DNA from: Argentina anserina | Lineage: Eukaryota; Streptophyta; Magnoliopsida; Rosales; Rosaceae | Length of the DNA: 64,000 nt | Assembly: GCF_933775445.1 (NCBI RefSeq) | Contig: NC_065874.1 | Coordinates: 32,868,501-32,932,500 of the forward strand | Direction: 5' to 3' | Shown: piece by piece, positions 47,943-62,910 of the stretch | Numbering within the stretch: the first letter of the stretch is position 1 | How the letters are laid out: the number at the start of each line of letters is the position of its first letter | The notes under the pieces: generated by a model | The model's input: the letters and a program-made list of their open reading frames with translations, nothing else | What the model was told of the DNA's origin: nothing | The model's database searches: none | Position numbers and translations under genes: made by a program

Positions 47943-49016
47943 TCCAGCATATATAATACAATCAAGATCAGTTGGCTCTGTATTCCCTGAACCCTAATTT
48001 TAATGTCTGAGGAAGCGAGAGAGGTAGAAAGCGATGCACTCTTGGGCATAAAGGTAAATCAGCACTACGAGTAAGGGTCCTGATAGGTTCACGTACCTGT
48101 TGTACTCAAGTGACCAAACCCTAGACTTCAGACTTGCACCCCTCTCATTCTCAAATGAATTCATCAAAGCTTTTCAGGTACGATCGATCTCCTATCACTG
48201 TTGCTTACACCATTAAACTCGGTTTCAATTATTTTCATTTTTGTTTTTAGATTTCTCAAAGAAAGAATTATGTCATTATGTGCTTGTTAAAAAAGCTTGC
48301 AGTGGATTGACATGTTGAAGAAGAACTGGTTTTCATACGTACGTAAGTGGGGATCTGGCCGCACAGGCCGCGGCATCAAAATATTATTAGATAGTACTTC
48401 TGTTCTGCATCAATCATGAATTTCAGATTAGCAGGATGAGTTTGAAGAAAGAGAGATTCCGAAGAAGAATTGGGTTCTGTACTTTCTGACGGAGAAGCAC
48501 CTGTAGTGCCGTCTAATTTTGTGGAAGGAACTCTCCTATCCGAAGCCTCAACTCGAACTGGTTCATGTTTGTATCCCGACGGTGAGAATCTTACAAGTAG
48601 AATACCAATTGGGATGCATCATATAATTGTGGATTGAATACCAATTGGGATTCGGCATATGATACATGAGCTAGGGGTTTACAACTCTTTTCAGGTGAAT
48701 GCGACGGTGGACGCTTGGTTTCCCTGCACACTGGCTCCCCCTGCGAGTTTAGCAACCCCTACTCCACCCAGGCTATAGGTTTACCGTTTCATCTTGCTCC
48801 TCATTTCTCCTTCTCAGTTTCTTTCCACTTCTCTGCCCATCTAGCTAGGTTATGCACGCATGCACTAGAATTGTTAAATGTGAACATTCAATCTTTCAGC
48901 CTAGCTACAGTTATATTCATTATACGTACAGTAGTGTCAAAAATAGTCATATTCAAGTATAAATTGAATTGACAGTAAATGCAGGGCTGAATTCAAAGAC
49001 AGCCACATTTTAGTTT
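47943..49016. other. Intergenic DNA with unresolved coding-like segments
   Basis: TATATAAT lies at about 47951. Segments at about 48447-48637 (frame with SEEELGSV and GEAPVVPSNFVEG) and 48690-48780 (CDGGRLVSLHTGSPCEFSNPY) have coding-like composition, but I could not join them into a gene or name a family. Confidence 0.3.
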
Positions 49017-52000
49017 CTAGTAGTGCTTCACTGCAAGAGGACTCTTTACATTGTGCTTACCATCTGACCACAGCAACTCTCCAAATGCATACCCTCGAGG
49101 CTCACCCTGAACCTTGGGCTTGAATATAACTTCGAACTTTTTCACTTCACCGACACTCTCAAATTTCATGCTTTTAGGTGTAATCGAAACCTCTACTCCT
49201 GGTGGTGCCTTGGCCCACACTTCGTATGTGCCTGGTAATCCTACATTTGTGACCTCTCTTCTAGCAACAGTCACTAACTGTTCACCGAGATTAGGAACTG
49301 TAATTGCTGGGTAGTTGAAGTCTCCTAGTCTGAAAGACTTGGGACATCTGAAAGGTGAACCAGAGAACAATTTGATCATCGTTGCGTTGTATCCCCGAGC
49401 ACATAAGAAATTCAAGTAATCAATTGTTGTTAGGTTATAGATTAGTCCCGGGTCCGTTGCGTTGTTCGGTTGAATGTGTCCCGCACCATAATCAAATGGT
49501 GTTGCCTTGAGATAAGACGAGTCAAACATCATTTCATTGCTGTTATCGTGTGTTGTAGCTGCCAAGGATGCATAAGAAAACTCAGTAATGCCATTAAAGA
49601 TATGCAAGTTCAGACAATAATGACTAAGTGAAAATGCTACACACCAGTTGTCATGATGGCAGATTTAATAGCTGCTGGACTCCAATCCGGATGGAGTGTC
49701 CTCAGAAGCCCTACTACTCCTGATACATGAGGGCACGCCATTGAAGTGCCGGATTGAACATTAAAAGGAACCCGGCGAGTATCAGATAACTGATAAGTTG
49801 GCCCTGTTGCTTCAGTATAAGCAGCAATTATGCTCACCCCAGGTGCAATGATATCAGGCTGAAATATGCAATGAGACTTTTTATGTGCTATGTTCTGGAT
49901 GATATATATCAGAGAAAGAAATTCATTTGATTTGAATTAGAAACGAGAAAGCACAATACCGACCTTTAAGATTGCCTGCTCCAAAAGATTAGGTCCCCTT
50001 GATGAAAACGGAGCTACAAGAGGAGCTGGCTTTGTTCCCAATTCAGTCTTTACTGGAGTGAGGTAAGCCACAGGAGTTCTGTTGTAAAAGTAGAGTTTTA
50101 CTATATGTGAGTTACTAGGACATCAGTTCTAACATAAACAAAAATTTCTGAGATCATTGGGGGTGAGAGATCAGAGACTTGGTATATTTAATGTAATCCA
50201 AGACATGTTTGCCGTCAGTGTAGTTGAGATGTGAAACAGGGAGCACATGAGGATCAGCCACAACATCGTTTCCACTTTTCTCATCATTAACCAAGATCAT
50301 TCCTACAGCACCTGCAACATAAGCCTGCTGGCTCTTTGCAGTTCTTTCATGTTCATCGTACTCTTGAAGGCAAACCAAAATCTTTCCTTGTACTTTCCTA
50401 GGATCAAGGGCTCCATCATTGCAAAGTTCTCTGTGAGTTAAGATAATTTAAATCAGACATGGCCACTATCATACAACTTTGTTAATTGCAGCATTGAGCT
50501 TACGCTTCTCTAGTGGATGCATCAGCGTCTCTCGCATCTGCAGCACTGATCAACGGGTAAAACATGTGTGATGGTAATCCTTTAGATGAAAGGCTTGCTC
50601 CCTGGCATTGTAGAAATGGAAACGAGTTGGTGCAAGTGTTTAATTTTTCATGTCAAGTAATTTAAGAAATTAATACAGAAAGTAAGCATGTGTTACCTTC
50701 AATTGCTTTTTGTTTCCGAGAGTAACATAGCTTGTGAACTCTCGATCAATTGTGCTTGCACCGACTGTTAATAACCATGGCGACAAGTGTAACACTGTAC
50801 CTGGATCCGGTCCAGCGTTTCCAGCTGCAGTAACCACAACAATGCCTTTTTTAATTGCATGGAACGACCCTATTGCAATTCCATCGTTGAAGAACTCCTC
50901 TGTTCCTCCACCAAGAGACACAGAGATTACATCGACACCATCACTTATGGCAGCATCAAAGGCAGCTAAGATGTCTGCCTCGAAGCATCCATTACCTTCA
51001 ACTGGTGGCCAGCATACCTTATATGCAGCAACACGGGATTGAGGAGAGCCACCCTTGGTGGTTCCATTGCCATTGCCAAAAACACTGACTCCTGGAACAA
51101 AGCCACCCGCAGCCGTGGATAGGGTATGTGATCCATGACCATCGTAGTCCCGAACAGTGTAATAGGACGAGTTGAGAGGACCGGCATACATGGCAATACC
51201 ATTATTAAAGTACCTAGTTCCAATCAGCTTTCTGCATTCAAAAACTATATCCAACATGAGTTGCTTGTTTCTAAAACATAAGGCTGGAGTTGGTGGATGG
51301 GGAAAGAGTGAACCTGTTGCAATGAACTTGCATTGTGTCTTTTTGACAAATTCCACGCCACTTGGAAGGGATAGGTCCCAATCCTTCATCACTGAAGCTT
51401 TTTGATTCTGGCCAAACACCTAGCACACCAGGACGTATTAATTCGATCTAGTTAAATAAATTTGGTATAAAAGCCTAATAGATGTATGTTGTCTAGTCAG
51501 AAAAATGACATGTTATGTTATGTTATGTTATGTTATGGGATTGTCAACCTGAAAATGAGCGTTTAGATCAAATCAGTTCAGTTTGAAGTTTAGTATTGGC
51601 GCTATCATGCTTACTTGCTATTACATATAATTAACTTTCACCCGAATCGCGCGCAGGGTTATGCTTCCATCACAAGGTGTACCGGTACAATAAATTGAGC
51701 AAGTCTTAGAAAAATAGCATAAGCCACCAACTTCAGGATTTCACTCTAATGAATCAAATTCCTCAAATAATGCTTCGTACAGTAGTCCACAAGTACTTAA
51801 TATGGCACTGTCATACTCAGGAAATTGAATATAGAGAACTTACCAGTATCGATGTTTGCAATTATTGTATCTTCACCAAATCTTGCTTTCTTCCAAATGG
51901 AGTCGGAAGGAATTAGTCCATTTGTCTCTAATCCAAGAAAGTTCCATGACCGGGTAGTTTGCACCTTTCTTCCCTTGTTTAGGAAAACTGATATCACATT

Positions 52001-52554
52001 TGGATCTTCTGCATGGTCAAATTATTCAGTATCTTAGTAAGATTAAGTGAGAAGAGAAATATATGTATGTGTCTTTAGTATTAGCTACTTGCCAGCAATC
52101 TGAGCAGCTTCTTCCTCTTCAAGAATTGCAGCAAAACCATTAATGTGTCTGGTGTAGGAGTAGAAAATTGCATCTTTGGCACTTTTATTGCTGTCAGTGA
52201 AATTCAAAACGAGTTAACATAAGGTTGAAGAAAAGAACAACGGTTTTAACTTGGCTTATACCTTCTCAAGAATGACCCCAAAAAATCACAGTGAGAATTT
52301 CTGATGAAGTCGAGATCAGTGAATGATGGGTTTGAACCATGAGAATGTGCTCCCAAATACACAATATATGGCTGCAATACCATGTAGAAACAGAAATATA
52401 AGAACTGAAAATCCATAGGGGGTCATCAAACACATACAACTATATGAATCAACAGAAGCATGCTTACTTTTTCTATGGAAAGGGTAGGTGTCTGCAATAG
52501 AGAAACCAAGAGTGCTGATAATAATACTACGGGAGAAAAAGATGAAAGCTCCAT
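49017..52554 (-). CDS. Subtilisin-like serine protease, SBT5 group (intact tandem copy)
   Basis: Secreted subtilase. Eleven exons (minus strand): 52468-52554 (ATG at 52554), 52262-52371, 52093-52190, 51844-52008, 51314-51419, 50697-51231, 50504-50601, 50179-50430, 49964-50078, 49645-49858 and 49017-49558. They sum to 2235 nt, i.e. 744 aa. Order: signal peptide (about 1-27); I9 propeptide ([12 protein letters not shown] to NGFAAIL); S8 domain with Asp123 (IDTGVWPES), His192 (DGHGSHT), the oxyanion Asn in [10 protein letters not shown] and Ser532 ([12 protein letters not shown]); a PA insert ([20 protein letters not shown]); and a C-terminal fibronectin-III-like domain ([19 protein letters not shown]). 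It resembles Arabidopsis SBT5.3/5.4. The intron after 52093 uses a GC donor (GCTG|GCAAGT). The substrate is unknown. Confidence 0.93.
51509..51537. repeat. (TGTTA)n microsatellite in subtilase intron
   Basis: Five to six tandem TGTTA units in the intron between exons 4 and 5 of the first subtilase. Confidence 0.85.
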
Positions 52555-53285
52555 TGCTGTGAAGCTTTGGTTAGCCTGGAAGAAGAATTGAGGCAAGTGT
52601 TTGATGTGTATATCTCATTGATACAGTTCATCATATATACAACCTGCGAATCCTAATGTTCAGCAATCATAGTAAATGATTGCAGCTACTGTTATTATTC
52701 TGATAGCTACTGTTATAATCATGATATTCAACTACTTTTAATCATATATACAAGCTAAGTGCGCCTAAAGATCAGTAATTTAAGTAAAGGATTGCAGCTA
52801 CTGTTACAAATCCTGATATGCAGCTACAGTTTTATGTATTGTCATGCTATAGCTATCAACATGAATACAAAGGAGAAATCAGTGCTATTCAATGCGAAGA
52901 TGAATCAGTGTTTATCAAGCCTCTGCTAAAAACTATAAAGTTGACCACAAAGCTGGTTAAAGTTCATTTCTTTGTGTGACATAATGTTGGGTTATAACCT
53001 TATAAAATGTATGGCACTAATAACTAGAAAAACAAAGTAGATTCCCACACAAGAAAATGGTAGACCAGTTTTATTCTTCTTCTTTACTTTCTTGTTATTA
53101 GGTCCTATTCTCAGATGGCCATATACTAGCCATTGGAATCAGTACTCTGTTTGAATATGGGAGATTGCTACGTAGTGTTAGTTTTCTTTTGTTGGAAGTG
53201 GATTGGTAGTAGTTTTAACCCTCATTTCTTTTTACGCTCTAAATGAGGGTATGTTTTTGTACGCTCTAAGTTTAGAGAAATAGTT

Positions 53286-53981
53286 GGGTAAATTCCTCTT
53301 ATGGTACTTGATGTTTGGCTACTTGGACAATTTGATACCTGATGTATGAAAACGGACAATTTGATACCTAAAGTTATCAAACTTAGGCCATTTCGGTACT
53401 TATATCAATTTTGACCATATTTTCAGGGTTATTTCTGTCATCCTATCTCTACTTTACTTCATTTTTTCATAATACCTCCAAATTGCCTCTAAATTATTAC
53501 TAAAAATTTGATAACTCATCCATTTAGTATCTGTGATGATTTACGTATATAAGTTTTCATAATGTAGCTATCAATCTAAATTAATTTTAATTATAAGTAA
53601 TTTAAAAAAAATATTTTAATAAAAAATTACAATTGAATAAAGGTAATTTATTCCTTTGCAGAAAATAATTAGGATACAATAAGTATATTAAGAAAAAAAA
53701 ATTATTTTTGATATATGCGAAGTAGATGCTAAGTGGAGTAGATATATCAATTTAATTATCTCCAAAGAGAGGCAATTATAGGAAGAAATGAAGAAAAATG
53801 TGAATTTATTGAGTTTATGGCTAGAATGACGAAAATAACCCTAAAAATATGATCAAAATTGATAGAGGTACCAAAATGGCTTACAAATGAAAACTTCAGG
53901 TACCAAATTGTCCGTTTTCATACATCAGGTATCAAATTGTCCAAATAGCCATACTTTAGGTACCATATGAGAAATTAACCC
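53286..53981. mobile_element. Non-autonomous element with about 170-bp terminal inverted repeats
   Basis: The left end (GGGTAAATTCCTC, GGACAATTTGATACC, AACGGACAATTTG) is repeated in inverted form at the right end (CAAATTGTCCGTTTTC, GGTATCAAATTGTCC, GAGAAATTAACCC). Arms are about 170 bp at roughly 80-85% identity, and the centre is AT rich. No convincing target-site duplication was found. It sits between the two subtilases. Confidence 0.75.
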
Positions 53982-53989
53982 TATCTTCA

Positions 53990-54085
53990 AATGGTACTTG
54001 AACTATCACTGATTGCAATTTTTGGTAGCTTGAAAATGTCTTAGGTACCAAAATTGCAATCTGTGATTGAGTTCTCAGACAGAGT
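53990..54085. repeat. Short imperfect hairpin next to the 53286-53981 element
   Basis: ATCACTGATTGCAATTTTTGGTA is mirrored by TACCAAAATTGCAATCTGTGAT about 50 nt further on. It may be the remnant of a second related element. Confidence 0.55.
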
Positions 54086-54360
54086 ACTTGCAACAAAACA
54101 TCAGATGCAATTATCAGCAGTTCAGCACCAGTTTACAAGTGTTTGTCAAATATTTTGTATTTTGGGAGGAAAATAAGTAATGAATAGTAATGTAATGGAA
54201 AAAAAATTGCAAGTAACCAATCATTTTTAGAAAACTGATCGAGTTTTATTTAAGTCTTATTTTCTTGAATGGGGACAGAAATAGACATATACAAAACAAC
54301 AGACTAATTCTATCTGCAAAATTTAAATGTACTATCTAGCCAACAAAAAGTTTGTCATTT

Positions 54361-57870
<3,510 letters not shown>

Positions 57871-58539
57871 TGATTTTCTTGGAGTGTTAAGAGAGTTGTG
57901 ACATAGGGACTCTGCTTTGCCCTGTTTTTAAACCCGGTTAATCAGTAACGTGTATGGAAGTAAGTATATTCCGATTCATTCAGAGTAAGAGGTGGGAGTA
58001 AATTAAGTAAAAATCATTGTACTGTTCATCGTAACAGCTGTTTATTTTCTAACCTAATGGATAGACTAGATTTGTACTTGAATACGATCACTGCAATTTT
58101 GAGAAAACAATCCCATCATTTTATCCAAGAATCATGTTATGCATATCCTTAACAAACCTACCAATTTAGAAGCAAGTCAATAATTTGCATTCATTGTGTT
58201 TTCGAAAATTATAATATTTGGCTAATATTTCGGAGATATTTCGCCAGAGATTGCACAGATAAAATTAACCTGACGGCTTAATCATCTACTTTCCCAAATT
58301 CATGTGTTTACTACTTGCCTTTCTGGATTATGCAGTCTCAGGTACGGGGTATCTAACAACTATATTTGATGAGAAAATTATAATCACCACCTCAAGGAAA
58401 ATGAGGAGTATACACGAAAAGATGAACTATGTCCCCTAGTTCTTCGTTAACTCGTTTTATTAATCATCAGCTATGTAAATTATTTCATAAAAACAGATTG
58501 ACAGATATATGTTCATTTTTTTTCTCTTTGATAGTATAT

Positions 58540-61120
58540 GCGAATGTAATGACCCGATTTTTCAGAATCAAATTATTTGAATTCTTAGATTTTAATAAAA
58601 GTGTGTAAATTTATTAAACCGCATTTGTTTTGCTTCGCGATGTCGTAAAATCGAAAACGAAACCATCTTCGGAAATCTAAATTGGAAAAACGTTACGTTT
58701 CCGCGACGCGGGAGTCGACTTTTACTCCGTCGCTCGTTTCTGAAAACTTCCTTCACCAAAGTTGTAGAGCTCGTCGATACAATTTCGGGGACACGTCACA
58801 CGTTCTAATCAGACGTCGTACGTGAAAATTATTAACGACGGAAGTTAGTTTCCGATTTTGGGAGAGAGTATAAAAAGAGAAATTTAAGAACTAGGGTTTC
58901 CATTTTCGGAAACCCCTCATCCGCCGCTCTCTCTCTCTCTCTCCCCGACTCTCCCTCTCTCAAATCGCCTTCGGTGATCCACCATCTCCGGCCTCCGTGG
59001 CCCTCACCGCCTGCCCCAGATGCTTCGCGCGGTCCACCGCAGTAGCCCTCGAGCTCGACACGCCTCGCCCCGCCGCCGTGAAGCCGCACGACATCTCGAG
59101 CCTCCTGCGATTTTCCTCCGCCGTCCAAGCACGTCGCCGGCAAGACCAGAGCACGAGGGACAGCTTGCCACTCCGATTCACACCCCTGGCGCCACCAGCG
59201 AGGCGATTGGAGCTCGAATCGCATCGTCGCCTCGCCTTTGCTCAAATTCGACTCCGCCGGCATCTCAAGCCCCTCCGGCGACGTTCCGGTAGTTCCAAGG
59301 CTGGAATTAGGTAAGGGTTAGTTTGATTTGATTGTTGAGATGAATTATTGTGAATTTGTGGAGTCTTTGGGGAGAATCGGAGGAGGAGGAGATGAGGGAG
59401 GTACCGCCACCTAGGGCGGCGCGTGAGAAGGCGTGAATGGGCAGGGAGACAGCCTGAGGCCGTATAAGGGTAAAGGAGGAAGGAAGGCAAGGTTTTGGGC
59501 GGCGGTGGGCAAGCCACGCGCTGCCACTGTGGGGAGGCACGTGAGCGCCACACGCGACCGCCGGAGGTGGCTCGTGAACCCCACGTGCCGCCACGTGCGG
59601 CGGCGTGTGAACATTGATTTTTTGAAAATAGTAATTTTTGTAAAAAGTAAATTACGTGCAGTAGATGTAAAAAGTAAATTATGTACAGTAATTATATAAG
59701 TAATTTCTGAAAGGTAAATCAGTGATTTATATTTACTGATAGTATTTACTATGTATAGTACATTGGTGTACATTAATACATAAATAGTATATATATGAAA
59801 AGTAATACGTAAACCGTACGTATATGAAAAGTAATACGTAGACATTACATATTTGAATAGTGATACGTGAATAGTAATTACGTGAACAGTAATTTCGTAA
59901 AAACCAGAAATTACTAAATAATAAAACATTATTACTGTTTCGGCATTTGAGGTTTTACGTAACGCTTCTAAATCACTTCTTATCTATTCTAGGTGATCGA
60001 CACAACAAGTAAAGGATTCGCTTGCAGAATTGTGGAAATTACGCTCAGGAATTTAAGGTGAGTAAAATCTCACAGTGACGAATCTACCATTAGCGGAGAT
60101 TCATAATTACGCTTATTTTAAAAGATGAAACTGTGATATGTATATAATATAGTGGGTTGTGTATATGTATAATTGGTAAAATCGATACATATATATGAGT
60201 TGCTATATTATACACTGTTATATTCCCGTTTTCAAATAAATTCATTTATAGCATTGATATATATTTTAATTGAGCATGAGTGTTTGGTTCTTTGTACAAT
60301 AACATGTGATGATTGTTTTGTACGGGGTTTTAACTTGAGTTATGTTAAAACGTTTTTGTTGTCTTCGGACGTGTTGGCATGTCGAAATCTAGCCTTGGTC
60401 GGGTGACAGTTACGATACAGATAGAGCTCTAGTCTGTCTACCGGTGTACTGGCATGAGAGGTAACATATGGGTTACCAGCTTATGAGTACCCATATTTTT
60501 GGATATTGGGTAGCAAGTGGTTGGCCAATGTCTGGCTGTGTACTAGCATGAGGGGTAACATATGAGTACCAGCGCTCATGAGTACCCGTATTATAAATGT
60601 ATTTGAGTAAACATATGGGTTGCCCGATTTCTCATGAGCACTTATATTTTCAGATATTATTGGACAACCAGATGGGCCGTCTAATGACTCATAAGTACAT
60701 TTATAATTAAATGTTTTCATGATTTTTCTTTTGCATTTATACACGAGCTATATTGTTGTTTTACTCATACGAGCTGCAAAGCTTACCGGGTTTGTGTTTA
60801 CAATCCCGGTGCACCTATTCGATGGTGTATGGGATAGCTCTGCAGGTGTGGATTAGCATAATTGACGGACCACTCTGAAGACTTTGACGTTTATTCATTT
60901 ATTTTGTGGTGAGGATTGTGAGGATTTTACATTTCCATTTGAAATAATGTTTGAATTTTAAATTGGTTTTGTAATAATCCGTTTGACTGAGTGGTACTAT
61001 GAACTCAGTAATGATACGCGGTGATGATGAGACGATTTCGATTTATTGAGATTGTTTTTGAGTTTTCATGGCTTCGATTTTCGAATTTCATACTTCAAAT
61101 TTCGGAGTCGTGACAACGAA
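58540..61120. mobile_element. Probable solo LTR of a Ty3/Gypsy-type retrotransposon
   Basis: It starts TGTAATGACCCGA at 58545 and ends GGAGTCGTGACA at 61115. The ends are imperfect inverts of each other with TG...CA termini, 2571 bp long. The flanks are GCGAA (58540-58544) and ACGAA (61116-61120), a 5-bp duplication with one mismatch. A TATA-like TATAAAAAG at 58871 followed by a CT run and a GC-rich stretch (58920-59600) fits U3/R. Three diverged units containing GGTAACATATG and ATGAGTACCC lie at 60450-60660. No gag-pol or second LTR is present. The GC-rich frames inside are not credible genes. Confidence 0.68.
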
Positions 61121-62900
61121 GCTTATTGAATCTAGTCCATGTAGTTGAATGTGGCGCATGCTTCCTATTTAATTCTACAGTTTCTACTCTTCGTGCAATA
61201 TTTTTATCTAGGTTCATGTTTGGGTATTAACCAAGTATAAATTAGGGGTCTGGATTCATGTATCATCATAACCTATTCGGCTCTGCGTGCAATGATGTTC
61301 TATGTATGAGAAGTTGAGAAGTGCATATATATAAACAGAAATAGAATAAGTTGAAGAAGAAGTGGTTACCAAACTGTTGTAGTTAAATTATGCTCAACGA
61401 GTCTCGCATTTTGGTTTCTTTTTGCACAATATGGACTGTACAGTTTTATGGTGTTTAACTTCTCTTCCTTCTGGATAAAACTTACATCTCCATGATTTCT
61501 GCCACTCTGAAAATTTTGCTATCATACTGCAGATTTGTTCTACCTTCCTGATTTTCATATTAATCGACTTTTTTCTTTTTCTTTAAATAGGCTGTCGATG
61601 TAGAGTTGTCATGAAAAACAGAAACTTTTAACATCAGAATGCAGCATATCACTGAGTTTTTGTTATATGTGGTTTTCTATGATAACTTGATACCTTATTT
61701 ACCCAAGAAAGTGATCTGTAAGAACTCCATGCCACCCCTAAAACAAGATCAAACATAGCACATTGTTGTGAACCTGCAAGCCAATATCAAGGAGCAGCCG
61801 ATTTCTTAGGGTGGGAGCTGGTCATACTCCAACTGATGAACAAGATGTTCTTAAACGCGTTTTTCTTTATTTGCATCCCTCTTTGCTCACCAAAGATAGA
61901 AGGCCAAAAAAATTTAGTGTGCCTTAGGCCTATTACTTTGACATAAAAAACGATAATTTGTATGGTAGTGTTGTATTCCTGGCACTACCGAACGCTATCA
62001 CAAATTTCCTCATGAGCCAGGCTTTAGAAAGTCGAAATCTTAATCCCTCAATAGGGACAAAAAGATGACGCTATTTTTCTGTCCCTATTGACTTTTTCAT
62101 AAATTTTAGTGTGCATATGACAAATAAAGTGTCTTAAAATATGATCACCTCATTTGCTAACATCATATTCCTGACATTAAGAAACACTATTGTACTTTTT
62201 TTCATGTGCTGTGCCGTAGAGAAATTAAAACTTAAACAAGTGTCAATAACGACATGAAGAACACGTACACCATGGATTGTTACTCAATTTTAGTGCCAAA
62301 TCTGATCTCAGCTTCGTTGTTCCTTCACAGTTTAGTGGAAAGGCCTAATGAAGAGGAAAGGAAAGTCATGCAATGATCTCTACATGGTTTGGGCTGATGC
62401 AAAGCCCTTGTTTGTTTGTAGAAAGTAGGTAGAAAAGAAAAATACAGCTCTGCCAGATTTAAGAGTAAATAGAAGCAAGAAGAAGAGGCCATTCTCCAAG
62501 GTGAGGTAATCTGCTGCTCTTGCTGTGACAAATTGAAAGTTTGGACATCATCAGATAAACGAGAACTGCTCAAGAGTTCTGTTTTACGAAGGGAATGTTT
62601 TCGGATTGAAATTATTCAAGGAGAAAGTTTGATGAATTAGTGAGTCTGAGACAACTGAACTGTTCTGATATAAATACCAAAAGATGTAATCAATCAAACA
62701 TCTTGCTTTTCATTGAAGAATATCTGTTTCTATTACAAGGATGATATTATCTATGTCATGAGAATCAATATATGTATGTACATCGAGACATAAACAAATT
62801 CAGTTTATGGACTAAAGAATCATCAGGACAGCAAATCCTGCACACTAGTTTAAGTAACAATCCACACTTCCATGGACGTAATAAGACATAGAATCATGAT
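61121..62900. other. Intergenic DNA downstream of the BTB gene
   Basis: AT rich. No gene, RNA or repeat that I can name. The frame at 62325-62573 looks random. Confidence 0.4.
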
Positions 62901-62910
62901 GTTGTGGTCT

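Noticed and set aside
47240..47961. Two near-identical frames on opposite strands containing HLPLWIHPRIMYS
   Set aside because: They come from the perfect 158-bp inverted duplication; no family resemblance.
50734..51042. Plus-strand frame of 102 aa over the subtilase
   Set aside because: Shadow of the catalytic-domain exon of the minus-strand protease, with a similar shadow at 56042-56338 in the paralogue.
58832..59594. Overlapping GC-rich frames of 90-145 aa
   Set aside because: They lie in the GC-rich leader of the putative LTR, are low complexity and have no recognisable domain.
62325..62573. 82-aa minus-strand frame beginning MSSSRLSDDVQTF
   Set aside because: No splice context, homology or conservation signal that I can see.
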